Shown: positions 25,441 to 34,546, counted from the first letter of the stretch. The stretch is DNA of 64,000 nucleotides from Thermoplasmata archaeon (GCA_022750195.1 JAKIWE010000004.1:62001-126000), one strand, 5' to 3'. Numbers and translations: made by a program. The notes: generated from the sequence alone by a model not told the origin.

Positions 25441-26208
25441 ATGTCCTCTCTTTGGGGGCCGTCCCGTCGGGACGAGGTCCATCTGTTGAGCGCCCTGGAA
25501 TCGCTAGGTTCGACGTCCCTTGCCGGTCTTTCGGCGGCCCTCTCCTGGTCGGAGCGGAAGACGGAACGGTGCCTGAAGGAGGTCGTCGCCTCCGGCGCGG
25601 CCCCGTTGCGGTACAACGCGGCGCAGCGGACCGTCGAATGGGTCACTCGCTCTCGCGAGATCGCCGCCGCGGTCGCGCCTCCCGCCCCCCGAAGCTCCTC
25701 CTCCGCCCCACCGCCGCTTCCCACGGTTCCGCGGAGCGCTCCGAGACCAGCTCCGCCGCCGCCCCCGTCGGTCATCCCCCCGGCCCCATCGCTTTCGGGC
25801 CTCGTCCGCTGTCCGGTCTGCCATGCGAGCCTCACCCCGACCGGCACCACCGCGCACGGCTACTGCAACAAGTGCGGCCGCCTCGTCACGCTTCAGCGGT
25901 CCGCGCCGGCCGCCCCTTCGGCGCCGGCCCCTTCCCCCTCGAGCACGTCCGCCGCCGCCCTCCCACCGTCCGGAGGGGATCGCAAGGCGCAGGAGATGTT
26001 CGCGGCGTGGGTTACCGCGCGGCCGGTCCCGTGCCCGAAGTGTCGTACCCCGATGGGCCACCACGGCCTCGCGGAGTACAGCTGTCCGTCGTGCGGTCAG
26101 AAAGTGACCTTCCCCCGCCCGGAGCTCCCGAGTGGACCGCTCCGACCCACGGCCCCGGCCGCGTCTCCCTCGACCCCGCCGGTGCCGCCGTCGGCGCCGT
26201 CGTCCTAA
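25441..26208 (+). CDS. HTH and double zinc-ribbon protein with proline-rich linkers
   Basis: A 255-residue protein. Residues 1-65 form a helical region compatible with a winged helix (RRDEVHLLSALESLGSTSLAGL, LKEVVASGAAPLRYNAAQRTVEWV). Two zinc ribbons follow, CPVCHASL...CNKCGRLV and CPKCRTPM...CPSCGQKV, separated and flanked by low-complexity Pro/Ser/Ala linkers. The layout resembles archaeal adaptor or transcription-associated proteins, but no family is assigned. The ATG at 25441 is preferred to the upstream track start, which would run through the gap. The 3-prime end overlaps hutH convergently by 4 bases (stop codons on opposite strands). Confidence 0.8.
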   Translation: MSSLWGPSRRDEVHLLSALESLGSTSLAGLSAALSWSERKTERCLKEVVASGAAPLRYNAAQRTVEWVTRSREIAAAVAPPAPRSSSSAPPPLPTVPRSAPRPAPPPPPSVIPPAPSLSGLVRCPVCHASLTPTGTTAHGYCNKCGRLVTLQRSAPAAPSAPAPSPSSTSAAALPPSGGDRKAQEMFAAWVTARPVPCPKCRTPMGHHGLAEYSCPSCGQKVTFPRPELPSGPLRPTAPAASPSTPPVPPSAPSS

Positions 26209-27731
26209 AACGTAACTTCCGTCCGGACGCGCCGGACCAGCGACCCGTCGGCGATCGCCTCCGTCACCCGGGCGATATCGGGGGCCGGCGAGCGGTCGTC
26301 GGACCACGGAGCGACCAACTCGCGGACGGCCCGCAACGCGGTTTCGCTGCCCCGTCCACCGGACGCCGGACGTCGCAGTTCGAGCGCCTGGGCCGCGACG
26401 ATCCATTCGACGGCGAGGACCCGCTGGGTGTTGGTGAGCAGGTGACGGAGCTTCGCCCCCGACCATGCCCCCATGCTCACAAAGTCCTCCTGATCGGCCG
26501 AGGTCGGAAGGCTGAACGCGCTCGCGGGGTGGGCGAAGGAGACGTTCTCGTTGACGAGCGCCGCCGCGAGGTACTGCGGGATCATGAACCCGGAGGTGAG
26601 CCCAGGCCTCGGCGTGAGGAACGCCGGCAAGCCGCGGTTCAGGGCAGGGTTGATCAGGCGGGCGATCCGACGCTCGGAGAATCCAGCGAGGTAGGAGGTG
26701 GCGAGACCCAGGGTGTCGAGGGCCAGGGCGAGGTTCTGCCCGTGGAAGTTGCCGCCGCTCACGAACTCGTCGCCGCCCATGACGACCGGGTTGTCGGAGA
26801 CGGCGTTTAGTTCCGCGGCGACGACCTTCTCGGCGAAGTCGGCCGCGAGCACGACGGCGGCGAAGACCTGAGGAAGGCACCGGAGGGTGTAAGGGTCCTG
26901 GCCGGCGTACGCGGTCCGCGCTACCGAGAGTCCGGTCCCGCCGAGGAGGGCCCGGAGCGACGCGGCCACCGCCCGCTGCTCGGGGAAGTTCCGCAGCTCC
27001 CCCAGGCGGTCGTCGAGCGCGGCAGGGTCCCCGCGCAACGCGTCGAAGGAGAGCGCCGCCGCCACTTCGGCCGCGGCGAGCGCCTCCCGAACGTCGGCGA
27101 CCGCGAGCGCGAGGTAGCTCGCCATAAGCGCGGTCCCGTTGACGAGCGCGACGCCCTCCTTCTCCATCAGCTCGAGCGGCGCGATCCCCTGGCGCTGGAG
27201 GACGTTGGCCGCCGGTTCGCGACGGCCGGTCGCGTCGACGAACTCCCCTTCCCCCACGAGCGCGAGCGCAAGATGGGCGAGGGGAGCGAGGTCGCCCGAG
27301 GCTCCGACCGACCCTTGTTCGGGGACGTACGGGATCAGTTGTGCGTTCAGCACCTCGAGCAACCGGTCCACGACCTCGGGTCGTACGCCGGAGTATCCCC
27401 GGGCGAGGGAGTTCGCCCGTAGCAGGAGCATCCCCCGCACGACGTCCGTGGGCAGGGCGGGTCCGGTGCCGCTCGCGTGGCTGCGCACGAGTGCGAGCTG
27501 GAGCGGACGGGCCTCCGAGGCTGGTATAGTTCGGTCCGAGAGGCTGCCGAAGCCCGTGGTCACCCCGTAGATCGGACGACCGGCGGCCACCGCCCGCTCG
27601 ACGGCGTGGCGGGCTTCCGCGATGCGTGACCTAGCCTCCGGGTCGAGGGAGACCGGGCACCGGCCCCGGACGACGGCGAGGAACGGGGCCAGGGTGAGCG
27701 ACCGACCATCGACGGGTAGGCTCTCGGTCAT
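26205..27731 (-). CDS. hutH: Histidine ammonia-lyase
   Basis: Deaminates histidine to urocanate through a self-made MIO cofactor. The 508-residue product contains the MIO triad in GSVGASGDLAPLAH (about residue 145), the active-site segments YGVTTGFGSL near the N-terminus, QDPYTLRC, VSGGNFHGQ and SADQEDFVSMG, which are typical of HutH rather than of phenylalanine ammonia-lyases. Length is normal. Other hut genes are not in the window, so whether it feeds catabolism cannot be judged. The start is the ATG at 27731. Confidence 0.95.
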   Translation of the reverse strand: MTESLPVDGRSLTLAPFLAVVRGRCPVSLDPEARSRIAEARHAVERAVAAGRPIYGVTTGFGSLSDRTIPASEARPLQLALVRSHASGTGPALPTDVVRGMLLLRANSLARGYSGVRPEVVDRLLEVLNAQLIPYVPEQGSVGASGDLAPLAHLALALVGEGEFVDATGRREPAANVLQRQGIAPLELMEKEGVALVNGTALMASYLALAVADVREALAAAEVAAALSFDALRGDPAALDDRLGELRNFPEQRAVAASLRALLGGTGLSVARTAYAGQDPYTLRCLPQVFAAVVLAADFAEKVVAAELNAVSDNPVVMGGDEFVSGGNFHGQNLALALDTLGLATSYLAGFSERRIARLINPALNRGLPAFLTPRPGLTSGFMIPQYLAAALVNENVSFAHPASAFSLPTSADQEDFVSMGAWSGAKLRHLLTNTQRVLAVEWIVAAQALELRRPASGGRGSETALRAVRELVAPWSDDRSPAPDIARVTEAIADGSLVRRVRTEVTF

Positions 27732-27791
27732 CCGGACCGTGGCCGCCCCCCCGCGCGTCCGACGAGGAGAGGTCGGCGGTTCGCTTCCCGC

Positions 27792-28325
27792 CTAGGCCGC
27801 TGCCGGGTAGACCATCTCGCCGCCAACCTTCTGGTTCGACGGCTGCTTGACGGTCTTCACGCCCTTCGACTTCCAGAACATCTCGGCCACCTGCTGGACC
27901 TGGGAGGAGAGCTCCTGGGCGTCGGCGAGGCTGGTCCCCTGGCGCGCTTTTGAGGCGCTCTTCATCGCCTTCCAGAACGTCTCGTGGAGCGTCGGCATCG
28001 ACTTCGCGTGGTCCGGCGTGAAGTAATCGCCCCAGATCACCCGAAGCTCGGACTTGACCCGCTCGGCGTGCTGCTCCTTGACCAATGTGTACCGGGCGAG
28101 CTTCGATTGGAAGGCCTCGACCTCCTCCGGCTTCGCGCCGGCGGCGGGCTTGGGGAGCTCAGCGATGAGCTGCATCATCCGGACGACCGTCAACGCCGCG
28201 ATCTGGGCCTCGTGTGGGTCATAAATGCCGCAGGGGATGTCGCAGTGCGCGTAGACCCGGCGCAGGTCTCCGGAACGGTCGGCAGGCGCGAGGTGGGAGC
28301 TCAACGCAGATCGGCGGGGCGACAT
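27792..28325 (-). CDS. sodN: Nickel superoxide dismutase
   Basis: Converts superoxide to hydrogen peroxide and oxygen at a nickel site made by the processed N-terminus. The 177-residue precursor has a 26-residue propeptide followed by HCDIPCGIYDP, the nickel hook (His1, Cys2, Cys6) of Ni-SODs, and then the helical bundle characteristic of the family (about 151 mature residues). The ATG at 28325 sits 25-28 bases from a TATA-like CCTTTATCC on the minus strand, so the message is probably leaderless. The divergent neighbour encodes the matching processing peptidase. The propeptide lacks a hydrophobic export signal, so the enzyme is probably cytoplasmic. Confidence 0.95.
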   Translation of the reverse strand: MSPRRSALSSHLAPADRSGDLRRVYAHCDIPCGIYDPHEAQIAALTVVRMMQLIAELPKPAAGAKPEEVEAFQSKLARYTLVKEQHAERVKSELRVIWGDYFTPDHAKSMPTLHETFWKAMKSASKARQGTSLADAQELSSQVQQVAEMFWKSKGVKTVKQPSNQKVGGEMVYPAAA

Positions 28326-28347
28326 GGCCCGTCCAGCCGTGAGGGCA

Positions 28348-28356
28348 GGATAAAGG
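28348..28356 (-). promoter_or_regulatory. TATA box of sodN in the 30-base divergent gap
   Basis: Minus-strand CCTTTATCC occupies 28348-28356, centred about 27 bases from the sodN ATG, and therefore predicts a leaderless transcript. The element abuts the sodX GTG, so TBP binding could interfere with sodX expression. Confidence 0.5.
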
Positions 28357-28850
28357 TGCCGGCACGGAGGAGCGCGGGGACCCGGTCGCGACAGGCCGGC
28401 GGGGAGTTCGAGGTCGTGGTCGCCGACCGGAGCATGGAGCCGTCCCTGAAGGACGGCGAGATCCTCCGGGTGCGGCCCCGCCGTCCTGGGGCCGGACCGC
28501 TGCCTCGCGGGTCGCTGGTGGTCGTTCACGATCCGGAGAGTTCCGACCGGTGGCTGATCAAGAGGGTGTTCGCGGTCGGCGGGGACCGAGTGCTGGTCGG
28601 CCCTCACGACGCGCAACGTCGCCCCGCCCGAGCGGCTCCGCTCGAGCGCCCCCCGACGGGGCCGGAGCGGTTCCTGGAGGAGCTCCTCGTGCCCCCGGAC
28701 CACGTCTTCGTGCTCAGCGATCGTCCGGAGGTCGGGCGCGACAGCCGCCAGTTCGGAGCGTTGCCTCCGGAGTCGATCGTCGGGGTCGCCCACCGGCGCG
28801 CCCGCGCACGACGGTCGAGGTCGTCGCGCCGTTCCGGGTCGGCCTCGTAA
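28356..28850 (+). CDS. sodX: Ni-SOD maturation protease (signal-peptidase-like, S26)
   Basis: A 164-residue soluble S26-type peptidase. ADRSMEPSLKDGE holds the nucleophilic Ser (about residue 29), and the Lys of the Ser-Lys dyad falls in WLIKRVFAVGGD; the C-terminal LSDRPEVGRDSRQFGALP matches the box E region. There is no transmembrane helix, as expected for the cytoplasmic enzyme that trims the Ni-SOD propeptide before nickel binding. Start GTG at 28356, only 30 bases from the divergent sodN start; no separate TATA box is visible for this direction, so a start further downstream cannot be excluded. Confidence 0.9.
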   Translation: MPARRSAGTRSRQAGGEFEVVVADRSMEPSLKDGEILRVRPRRPGAGPLPRGSLVVVHDPESSDRWLIKRVFAVGGDRVLVGPHDAQRRPARAAPLERPPTGPERFLEELLVPPDHVFVLSDRPEVGRDSRQFGALPPESIVGVAHRRARARRSRSSRRSGSAS

Positions 28851-28866
28851 TCCTTATCCGACAAGC

Positions 28867-28887
28867 GATGTGGGGATTTCCCACATC
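28867..28887 (+). promoter_or_regulatory. Operator-like palindrome at the wtpA transcription start
   Basis: GATGTGGG-GATTT-CCCACATC is a perfect 8-base inverted repeat with a 5-base spacer. It lies between a TATA-like TCCTTATCC (28853-28861) and the wtpA ATG (28889), covering the expected start of transcription. A repressor bound here would block initiation; the ModE-like protein at the end of this operon is the obvious candidate. This assignment is inference. Confidence 0.6.
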
Positions 28888-28888
28888 G

Positions 28889-29956
28889 ATGCAGCAGCGT
28901 TCGCTCGCCCTGGTGGCCGTCATCGTCGCCGTCCTCGCCGCGGCCGCAGGGTTCACGGCCGGCTATCTCCTTCGACCGACCACGGCGAGTAGCCCCGGCG
29001 CACCGTCGGCCCCTACGGGGACCCTCTCGATCACCGCGGCCGGTACGTTGGGCACGCTGTTCCCGGCGGTGGCGAACCAGCTCGCGAACGAGTCGCCCGG
29101 CATCACCGTCACCCTCGCCTCCCAGCAGTACCAGGGGAGCCTCGCCGCCCTCGCGGCGATCACCCAACTCCACAACACCTTCGACGTGGCGGCGGCCGCC
29201 GACTACCGTCTGATCCCGTCGCAGCTCGAACCGAACTATGCGGCGCGCGAGTACGTCTTCGCGACGACCCCCGAGGTGCTCGCTTACGACCCGACGAGTA
29301 CCGCCCTCACCGGCGTGAACACGACGAACTGGCCGGAGAAGATCACGGCCTCCGGCTTCCGCCTCGCCATCGCGAACGCTTCCACCGACCCGAACGGCTA
29401 CAACGAGATCTTCGTCCTCGAGTTGCAGGGGGGGCTGTCGATGGGCTCGCTCGGCGCGCTCTACGGTCACTTCTTCACGACGCCCGTCGGCCAGCTCGCC
29501 GAGCCGAACCCGACCACGACGGTCGTCGAGCCGGAGACGCAGGCCGCGACGTTGCTCACCACCCACCAGGTGGCGGCGTTCATCATCTACCGTTCGTACG
29601 CGCTCTCCCACCACCTCAGCTTCGTCGACTTTGACCCGCACGTCGGTCTCGGCAACCTCTCCCTCGGCACGTCGGGGAGCTACGGCGCCGCGTCGACCAG
29701 CATCCTGACCGCGAACGGGACGAAGCTCATCCACGGTGCGCCGGTCGCCTTCGCGGTGACAGTGCCGAGCAACGCGCCGAACGCTGCCATCGGCACCCTG
29801 TTCGTCCACCTGCTGCTCTCCGCCGAGGGCGGGCGCTTCGTCACCCAGGCCGGATTCGTGGCGATCTCTCCGGCGTGGGTCGACAACGCCGCCGGCCAGT
29901 CGTCGTGGATCGCCCCTGAAGTGGTGACCCTCCCGTCGGCGCTCGCCGGCCCATAA
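28889..29956 (+). CDS. wtpA: Molybdate/tungstate ABC transporter, substrate-binding protein
   Basis: A 355-residue extracytoplasmic protein: an N-terminal signal or anchor helix (LALVAVIVAVLAAAAGF) is followed by the periplasmic-binding fold. Hallmarks include TGTLSITAAGTLGTLFPAVAN, the second strand region FDVAAAADYRLIP, and VFATTPEVLAYDP. This is the ModA/WtpA arrangement that binds oxyanions through Ser/Thr and backbone amides. The ATG at 28889 is used; an in-frame ATG at 28868 would place the palindromic operator inside the gene. Its stop overlaps wtpB as TAATG. Confidence 0.9.
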   Translation: MQQRSLALVAVIVAVLAAAAGFTAGYLLRPTTASSPGAPSAPTGTLSITAAGTLGTLFPAVANQLANESPGITVTLASQQYQGSLAALAAITQLHNTFDVAAAADYRLIPSQLEPNYAAREYVFATTPEVLAYDPTSTALTGVNTTNWPEKITASGFRLAIANASTDPNGYNEIFVLELQGGLSMGSLGALYGHFFTTPVGQLAEPNPTTTVVEPETQAATLLTTHQVAAFIIYRSYALSHHLSFVDFDPHVGLGNLSLGTSGSYGAASTSILTANGTKLIHGAPVAFAVTVPSNAPNAAIGTLFVHLLLSAEGGRFVTQAGFVAISPAWVDNAAGQSSWIAPEVVTLPSALAGP

Positions 29957-30828
29957 TGGCCAGCCGCCTGGAACGCCGCGTGCGAGCCTCGGCCGGGAGT
30001 CGGATCGGCCGGGCCGCGGCGGTCGTCGCCGCGCTCTCCCTGGGGGCGATGATCGTCGTCCCGATCCTGGCCCTGCTCACCTACGCTCCCCTCTCCGCCC
30101 TCCTAGGGGCCACCCGCGACGCGGGGTTCCGCGACGCGGTGGTGTTCACCCTCGTCTCCTCCGGCCTTGCCGTCGCGGTCGCGCTGCTGCTGGGCGTACC
30201 CACCGGCTACCTGCTCGCCCGCCGGAACTTCCGGGGAAAGGCGGTCGTCGAGGCGCTCGTGACACTGCCCATCCTGATCCCCCACCTCTTGGTCGGCGTC
30301 GCGCTGGTCGTCCTCTTCGACCGGGAGAGCCTGTTCGGAGGCGCGGTGAGTCGCCTCGGGATCCCGTTCCTCAACACCGTCTACGCGGTCGTGGCGGTGA
30401 TGGCGTACGTCAGCACCTCCTACGCCGTCACGGCGAGCCAGCTCGCCTTCCAGAGCGTCGACGCCGACCTGCTCGAGGCGTCGCGGACCCTCGGGGCCTC
30501 TCCGGCGACGGCGTTCCGGACGGTGACCCTTCCGATCGCCGCCCGCGGGATCGTGACCGGTGGGGTGCTCGCGTGGGGCCGGTCGGTGAGCGAGGTTGGC
30601 GGTCTGCTCATCGTGGCCTACACGGTCTACCCGGTCGGGGCGTTCGGCGGGCCGGTCACCAGCCCCGCGTCGGTCTACTTGTACAATCTGTACACTATTG
30701 GGGGGCTCCCGGGGGCGGCCCCAGCCGCGAGCCTGTTCATCCTGCTCGGCTTCGCCATCTTCGTGGGGGTCCGTCTGCTCGAGCGCCTCGGGGCGGTGGC
30801 CTGGCGGCGGATCGAGGTGCCCCCCTGA
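29956..30828 (+). CDS. wtpB: Molybdate/tungstate ABC transporter, permease
   Basis: A 290-residue inner-membrane protein with six helices. The cytoplasmic EAA loop reads EASRTLGASPATAFRTVTLP (about residues 176-195), the interface for the ATPase. Helices are visible at about 25-50, 62-85, 96-118, 128-150, 200-225 and 255-278. It follows wtpA with a one-base overlap and precedes wtpC with a 4-base overlap. Together with the binding protein and ATPase it forms a high-affinity uptake system for molybdate or tungstate, which the hydroxylase upstream in the window requires. Confidence 0.93.
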   Translation: MASRLERRVRASAGSRIGRAAAVVAALSLGAMIVVPILALLTYAPLSALLGATRDAGFRDAVVFTLVSSGLAVAVALLLGVPTGYLLARRNFRGKAVVEALVTLPILIPHLLVGVALVVLFDRESLFGGAVSRLGIPFLNTVYAVVAVMAYVSTSYAVTASQLAFQSVDADLLEASRTLGASPATAFRTVTLPIAARGIVTGGVLAWGRSVSEVGGLLIVAYTVYPVGAFGGPVTSPASVYLYNLYTIGGLPGAAPAASLFILLGFAIFVGVRLLERLGAVAWRRIEVPP

Positions 30829-31859
30829 CGCAGTGGGAGGTCGACGGGCTCGCCAGCCGCGTCGCGGGATTCGGACTCGGGCCTATCGACCTGCGGCTCG
30901 ACGCCGGCGAGGCGGTCGCGGTCGTCGGCCGCTCGGGCGTCGGCAAGACGACGCTCCTGCGCACGATCGCCGGCCTCCTACCGCCGACCGCCGGGAGCCT
31001 CCGACGGGACGGTGAGGAGATGACCCACCGACCCCCGGAGGCTCGGCGGTTGGGGTACATTCCCCAGAGCCTCGCCCTGTTCCCCCACCGGAGCGTGGCG
31101 GGCAATGTCAGCTACCCGCTCGAGCGCAAGAGGTCCCCCCCGGCGGCCTCCGAGCTGCGGCTGCTCCTCGACCGGTTCGGCCTCCGTGAGCTCGCCGATC
31201 GGCGCCCCGCCCAGCTGAGCGGCGGGGAGCGGCAACGCGTCGCCATCGCCCGGGCGCTGGCCGCTGCTCCCTCCCTCCTGCTCTGGGACGAGCCGCTCTC
31301 GGCGCTCGACGCGTCGGCCCGCTCGGCGCTGGCGGAACTGCTCGGCAGCGTACAGCGCAAGGAACGGATCCCTCTGCTCGTCGTGACGCACGACCCCGAG
31401 GTCGCCTTCTCCCTCGCCGATCGCCTCCTGCTCCTCGACGACGGGCAGGCGGTGTTCTTGGGTGCGACGACGGCGCTCGCGGAGGGGACGCTCACGGCGT
31501 TCCTGGCGCGGTTCATCGGCTACGAGAACGTGATCCCCCGGGCGGCGCTCGAGGGGAGCGCCGCGTCCCCGCTCCGCGACTGGCTCTTGGAGCGTTCGGG
31601 CCCGGAAGGGATCGCGCTCGCCGCGGAGTCGCTCCGCCTGGTCGACCGCTCGACGCCTGGCTTCGACGGCGAGCTCCGTCACATCGCCCCACGACCGAAC
31701 GGCGTCGACCTGCGGATCGACGTCGACGGATGGCTTCTGGTCGTCCGTCATCGGCTGGCGCCGGGAGGCGGTGGATGCCCGCGACCGGGGGAGAGGCTCC
31801 GCGTGGAGCTGAGCGAAGAGGCTCTTCGGCCCCTCGCGGCGGAGGTCCGCTCCGGATGA
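30825..31859 (+). CDS. wtpC: Molybdate/tungstate ABC transporter, ATPase
   Basis: A 344-residue ATPase with Walker A GRSGVGKTTL, Q-loop PQSLALF, signature LSGGERQRVAIARAL, Walker B LLLWDEPLSALD and the switch His in VTHDP. A C-terminal TOBE-like domain (about residues 240-344) follows. No ATG, GTG or TTG lies at a sensible position; the alignment of the conserved first strand with other ATPases points to CTG at 30825, giving a 4-base CTGA overlap with the wtpB stop, in line with the ATGA/GTGA couplings elsewhere in the window. The upstream track start at 30573 runs through wtpB and is rejected. Confidence 0.88.
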   Translation: MTQWEVDGLASRVAGFGLGPIDLRLDAGEAVAVVGRSGVGKTTLLRTIAGLLPPTAGSLRRDGEEMTHRPPEARRLGYIPQSLALFPHRSVAGNVSYPLERKRSPPAASELRLLLDRFGLRELADRRPAQLSGGERQRVAIARALAAAPSLLLWDEPLSALDASARSALAELLGSVQRKERIPLLVVTHDPEVAFSLADRLLLLDDGQAVFLGATTALAEGTLTAFLARFIGYENVIPRAALEGSAASPLRDWLLERSGPEGIALAAESLRLVDRSTPGFDGELRHIAPRPNGVDLRIDVDGWLLVVRHRLAPGGGGCPRPGERLRVELSEEALRPLAAEVRSG

Positions 31860-32533
31860 CCGCGCGGGCGACTCCCGTGACGGAGATCGACCTCGCCCTC
31901 CTGAGGGCGCTGACGACCGCCCCGACGCTCGTCGCGGCCTGCCGCCGCCTCGGTATCTCCCGCGATCGCGGGGTCTACCGGCTGGCGAGGCTCGCGCGGA
32001 TGGCAGGGGGCCCGGTCGTGGCCAGCGAGCACGGCGGGCGGTACGGCGGCGGCAGCCACCTCACCGTCCGGGGTCGGAGGCTTCTGCGACGCGGCGCGGA
32101 CGCCTTTCTCCTCTCCTCCGACGGGCGCGCGGGCCCGACCGAAGGCGGCGCGCTCCACGGCACCTACCACGCGCGACCCGAACCGACGGTGGCGCTCGGG
32201 CAGGGGCTGGTCCTTCACGTGGCGTTTGTCGCCCACGAAGGCGAGCCGGTCGCCGTGGCGGTGGACCCGGAGGCGGTGTTGCTCGCCCCCCGAGCGTTCG
32301 CGTCGAGCGCGCGGAACCGGTTCAGCGGCCAGGTGCTCGCCCTGCGGCGCCGTGCGGCTTCCACGCGGGAGGTGACGGTCGCCGTGCGGGGCCACCGGTT
32401 CCGCGCCGCGGTGACGAACCAGAGCGTCCGGGAGCTCCGGCTGGCCCGCGGGCGGCGGGTCGTGCTCTACGTCAAGGCGACGGCCATCCGCCGGGTTGCG
32501 GGGCCGGTCAGTCGCGAACGCCCTCGCCGGTGA
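31856..32533 (+). CDS. modE: ModE-like molybdate-responsive regulator
   Basis: A 225-residue protein. The N-terminal part (residues 1-100) is a winged helix of the LysR/ModE type ([32 protein letters not shown], then a wing [12 protein letters not shown]). The C-terminal part contains two TOBE-like repeats (about 110-215; [22 protein letters not shown]) that bind molybdate or tungstate in ModE proteins. It starts at ATG 31856 with an ATGA overlap to wtpC and so is co-expressed with the transporter. It is well placed to repress the operon through the palindrome at 28867, but this is inferred. Confidence 0.85.
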   Translation: MTARATPVTEIDLALLRALTTAPTLVAACRRLGISRDRGVYRLARLARMAGGPVVASEHGGRYGGGSHLTVRGRRLLRRGADAFLLSSDGRAGPTEGGALHGTYHARPEPTVALGQGLVLHVAFVAHEGEPVAVAVDPEAVLLAPRAFASSARNRFSGQVLALRRRAASTREVTVAVRGHRFRAAVTNQSVRELRLARGRRVVLYVKATAIRRVAGPVSRERPRR

Positions 32534-33500
32534 GCGAGAAGACCGCCTCGCCCTCGGGGAGGTTCGGCGAATCGATCAGCCGAGCGATCCGCTTCGGCGG
32601 CTTCGACTTCCGCAGGTAGATCCGGTAGGTCGCCGCGTGGGCAACGATGTTCCCGCCGATCGGACGGGTCGGGTCTCCGAACAGCACGTCCGGGCGGGAG
32701 GAGACCTGGTTCGTGACGATGACCGCGGCGTTGTAGGTGTCCCCGAACTTGAGGAGCTCGTGGAGGTGCCGGTTGAGCTGCTGCTGCCGGGGGGCCAGCT
32801 CGGCACGGCCGACGTACTCCGAACGGAAGTGGGCCGTGAGCGAGTCGACGACGATGAGGCGGATCGGCTTCTCGCGGGCGAGCTCCTGCGCCTTGGCCAC
32901 GAGGAGCATCTGATGGTTGGAGTTGAACGCGCGGGCGATGTGGATGCGGGTGAGCGCGAGCTCCGGGTCGAGCCCGATGGCTTTCGCCATGTCGACGATC
33001 CGCTCGGGGCGGAAGGTCGACTCGGTGTCGATGTAGACGACCTCGCCCTCGAGGCCTCCCTCGCTCGCCGGCAACTGGACCTCGACCGCGGCCTGGTGCG
33101 CGACCTGGGTCTTGCCCGTGCCGAACTCGCCGGCGAACTCGGTGATCGCCATCGTCTCGATCCCGCCGCCGAGCAGCTCGTCGAGCGACTTCGCGTTCGT
33201 CGAGATCCGCCCGAGCTTCTTGCGCCGCTCCAGAAGGATGGTACCGCTCTCGAAGCTCCCGACGTCCGCGAGGCGCCGGGCCTCGCCGATGATCTTCTGG
33301 GCCAGGGCCGTGCCGATCTCCGCGGCCTCGGCGACCGCTCCGGGCGAGGCGACAGCGAGCTCCATGAGGTCGGTGAACCCGGCCTCCCGAAGCTTGTCGG
33401 CCGTCGTGCTCCCGACGCCGCTCAGCTCCTCGAGAGCGACCTCCCGGCTCTCCTCTTCCGGCTCCGAGCCGGAGCCGCGGCCGGCCGCTTTCTGCGCCAC
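32508..33500 (-). CDS. radA: DNA repair and recombination protein RadA
   Basis: Archaeal RecA/Rad51 homologue that forms filaments on single-stranded DNA. The 330-residue product has the N-terminal helix-hairpin-helix region ([20 protein letters not shown]), Walker [10 protein letters not shown], Walker [13 protein letters not shown], the polymerisation segment near the N-domain linker (FESGT) and the L2-region [10 protein letters not shown]. No intein interrupts the P-loop. The GTG at 33500 lies about 27 bases from the TATA-like GCTTATCC on the minus strand. Its 3-prime end overlaps modE convergently by 26 bases. Confidence 0.97.
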   Translation of the reverse strand: MAQKAAGRGSGSEPEEESREVALEELSGVGSTTADKLREAGFTDLMELAVASPGAVAEAAEIGTALAQKIIGEARRLADVGSFESGTILLERRKKLGRISTNAKSLDELLGGGIETMAITEFAGEFGTGKTQVAHQAAVEVQLPASEGGLEGEVVYIDTESTFRPERIVDMAKAIGLDPELALTRIHIARAFNSNHQMLLVAKAQELAREKPIRLIVVDSLTAHFRSEYVGRAELAPRQQQLNRHLHELLKFGDTYNAAVIVTNQVSSRPDVLFGDPTRPIGGNIVAHAATYRIYLRKSKPPKRIARLIDSPNLPEGEAVFSLTGEGVRD

Positions 33501-33580
33501 GTTCCGTTCGAGCCGTCCCGGGCGGATAAGCGTACGGGAGAGGTCGAGAAACGGCGAACGGTGACGGAGGCCGGTAGGCC

Positions 33581-34546
33581 CTACGTCGGCGTCGCCGCGG
33601 GGACGAACGGCTCGCCCGTGAGCCGTTGGTAGACCGTCGTGTACAGCCGGCTCACCTCGTCGACCAGGAGCGGCGGCAACGGTGGGATCGGCGGCTCGTC
33701 GGCGTTCGCCTCGCGGGCCTTCATCAGCTGGTCGAAGTAGCCGGTGCTCCGGTAGTGCTGCCGGACGAACTCCTTGGAGAACTCCACCTGGCGTCCCCGG
33801 GAGAACGCGTCCTTGTCCCAGAACCGGTCCTCGTCGGCGGTGCCGAAGGTGTCAACGACCATCGTCGCCCCGGCCGCGTCGACCGCGAACTCCTTCTTGC
33901 CGTCGACATGCAGGAGGCCGCGGGGGGCTATCTCCCGCTCCATGGCGCCGTCGATCTTCAGGATCTCCTCCCGGATGGCGTCCATCTGCCGCCGGTCGAG
34001 CGCCGCGAGGTCGTACGCCTCCTCCCAGCTCAGGAGCCGGTCGACCGGCTCGAGCTTGGTGGTCACTTCGAAGTGGGCGGTCGGGAGCTTCTCGCCGTAG
34101 GCGACCGGCTTCCCTTGCGGGTAGCCGAGGGTCTCGGCCGTCACCTTGCCGGCCTTCACCCGGTCCCAGAGGGAGCCGGCGACGTAGTACCGGACGATGA
34201 ACTCGAGCGGGATCAGGTAGTTCTTCGGGTGGGGGCCGAGCGTCTTCGGCTTCGGCACGACCTGCACCCGCCGCACGCGCATCGCGGTCGGACCGGAGCG
34301 TCCGAGGAAGTGGTGCGGGATGCCGAGCCGACCGCAGAGCGCGAACCAGTGGCTGGCGGTCGCCGCGAGCGTCTCGCCCTTGTGGGGGATCGGGTTCGGG
34401 ATGTGCTTGTCGAACACCGAGATGTCGTCGGTGAACCGGAACTCGAGCTCGGTCGGGGAGATCTCGTAGATCTCCTTCACCTTGCCCCGGCGCAGGTACT
34501 TCGGCGCCGTCGCCTCGTGGGAGCCGGACCGTGCGGTCGTCGACAT
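33581..34546 (-). CDS. purC: Phosphoribosylaminoimidazole-succinocarboxamide synthase
   Basis: PurC joins CAIR and aspartate using ATP to give SAICAR. The 321-residue product carries the signature segments [32 protein letters not shown] (nucleotide-binding loop), [14 protein letters not shown] with the conserved RY pair, and [16 protein letters not shown] near the C-terminus. It is longer than the 240-residue bacterial form owing to insertions and a Pro-rich C-terminal tail, and resembles the longer PurC variant. It stands alone downstream of a TATA-like CTATGTAG. Confidence 0.95.
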   Translation of the reverse strand: MSTTARSGSHEATAPKYLRRGKVKEIYEISPTELEFRFTDDISVFDKHIPNPIPHKGETLAATASHWFALCGRLGIPHHFLGRSGPTAMRVRRVQVVPKPKTLGPHPKNYLIPLEFIVRYYVAGSLWDRVKAGKVTAETLGYPQGKPVAYGEKLPTAHFEVTTKLEPVDRLLSWEEAYDLAALDRRQMDAIREEILKIDGAMEREIAPRGLLHVDGKKEFAVDAAGATMVVDTFGTADEDRFWDKDAFSRGRQVEFSKEFVRQHYRSTGYFDQLMKAREANADEPPIPPLPPLLVDEVSRLYTTVYQRLTGEPFVPAATPT

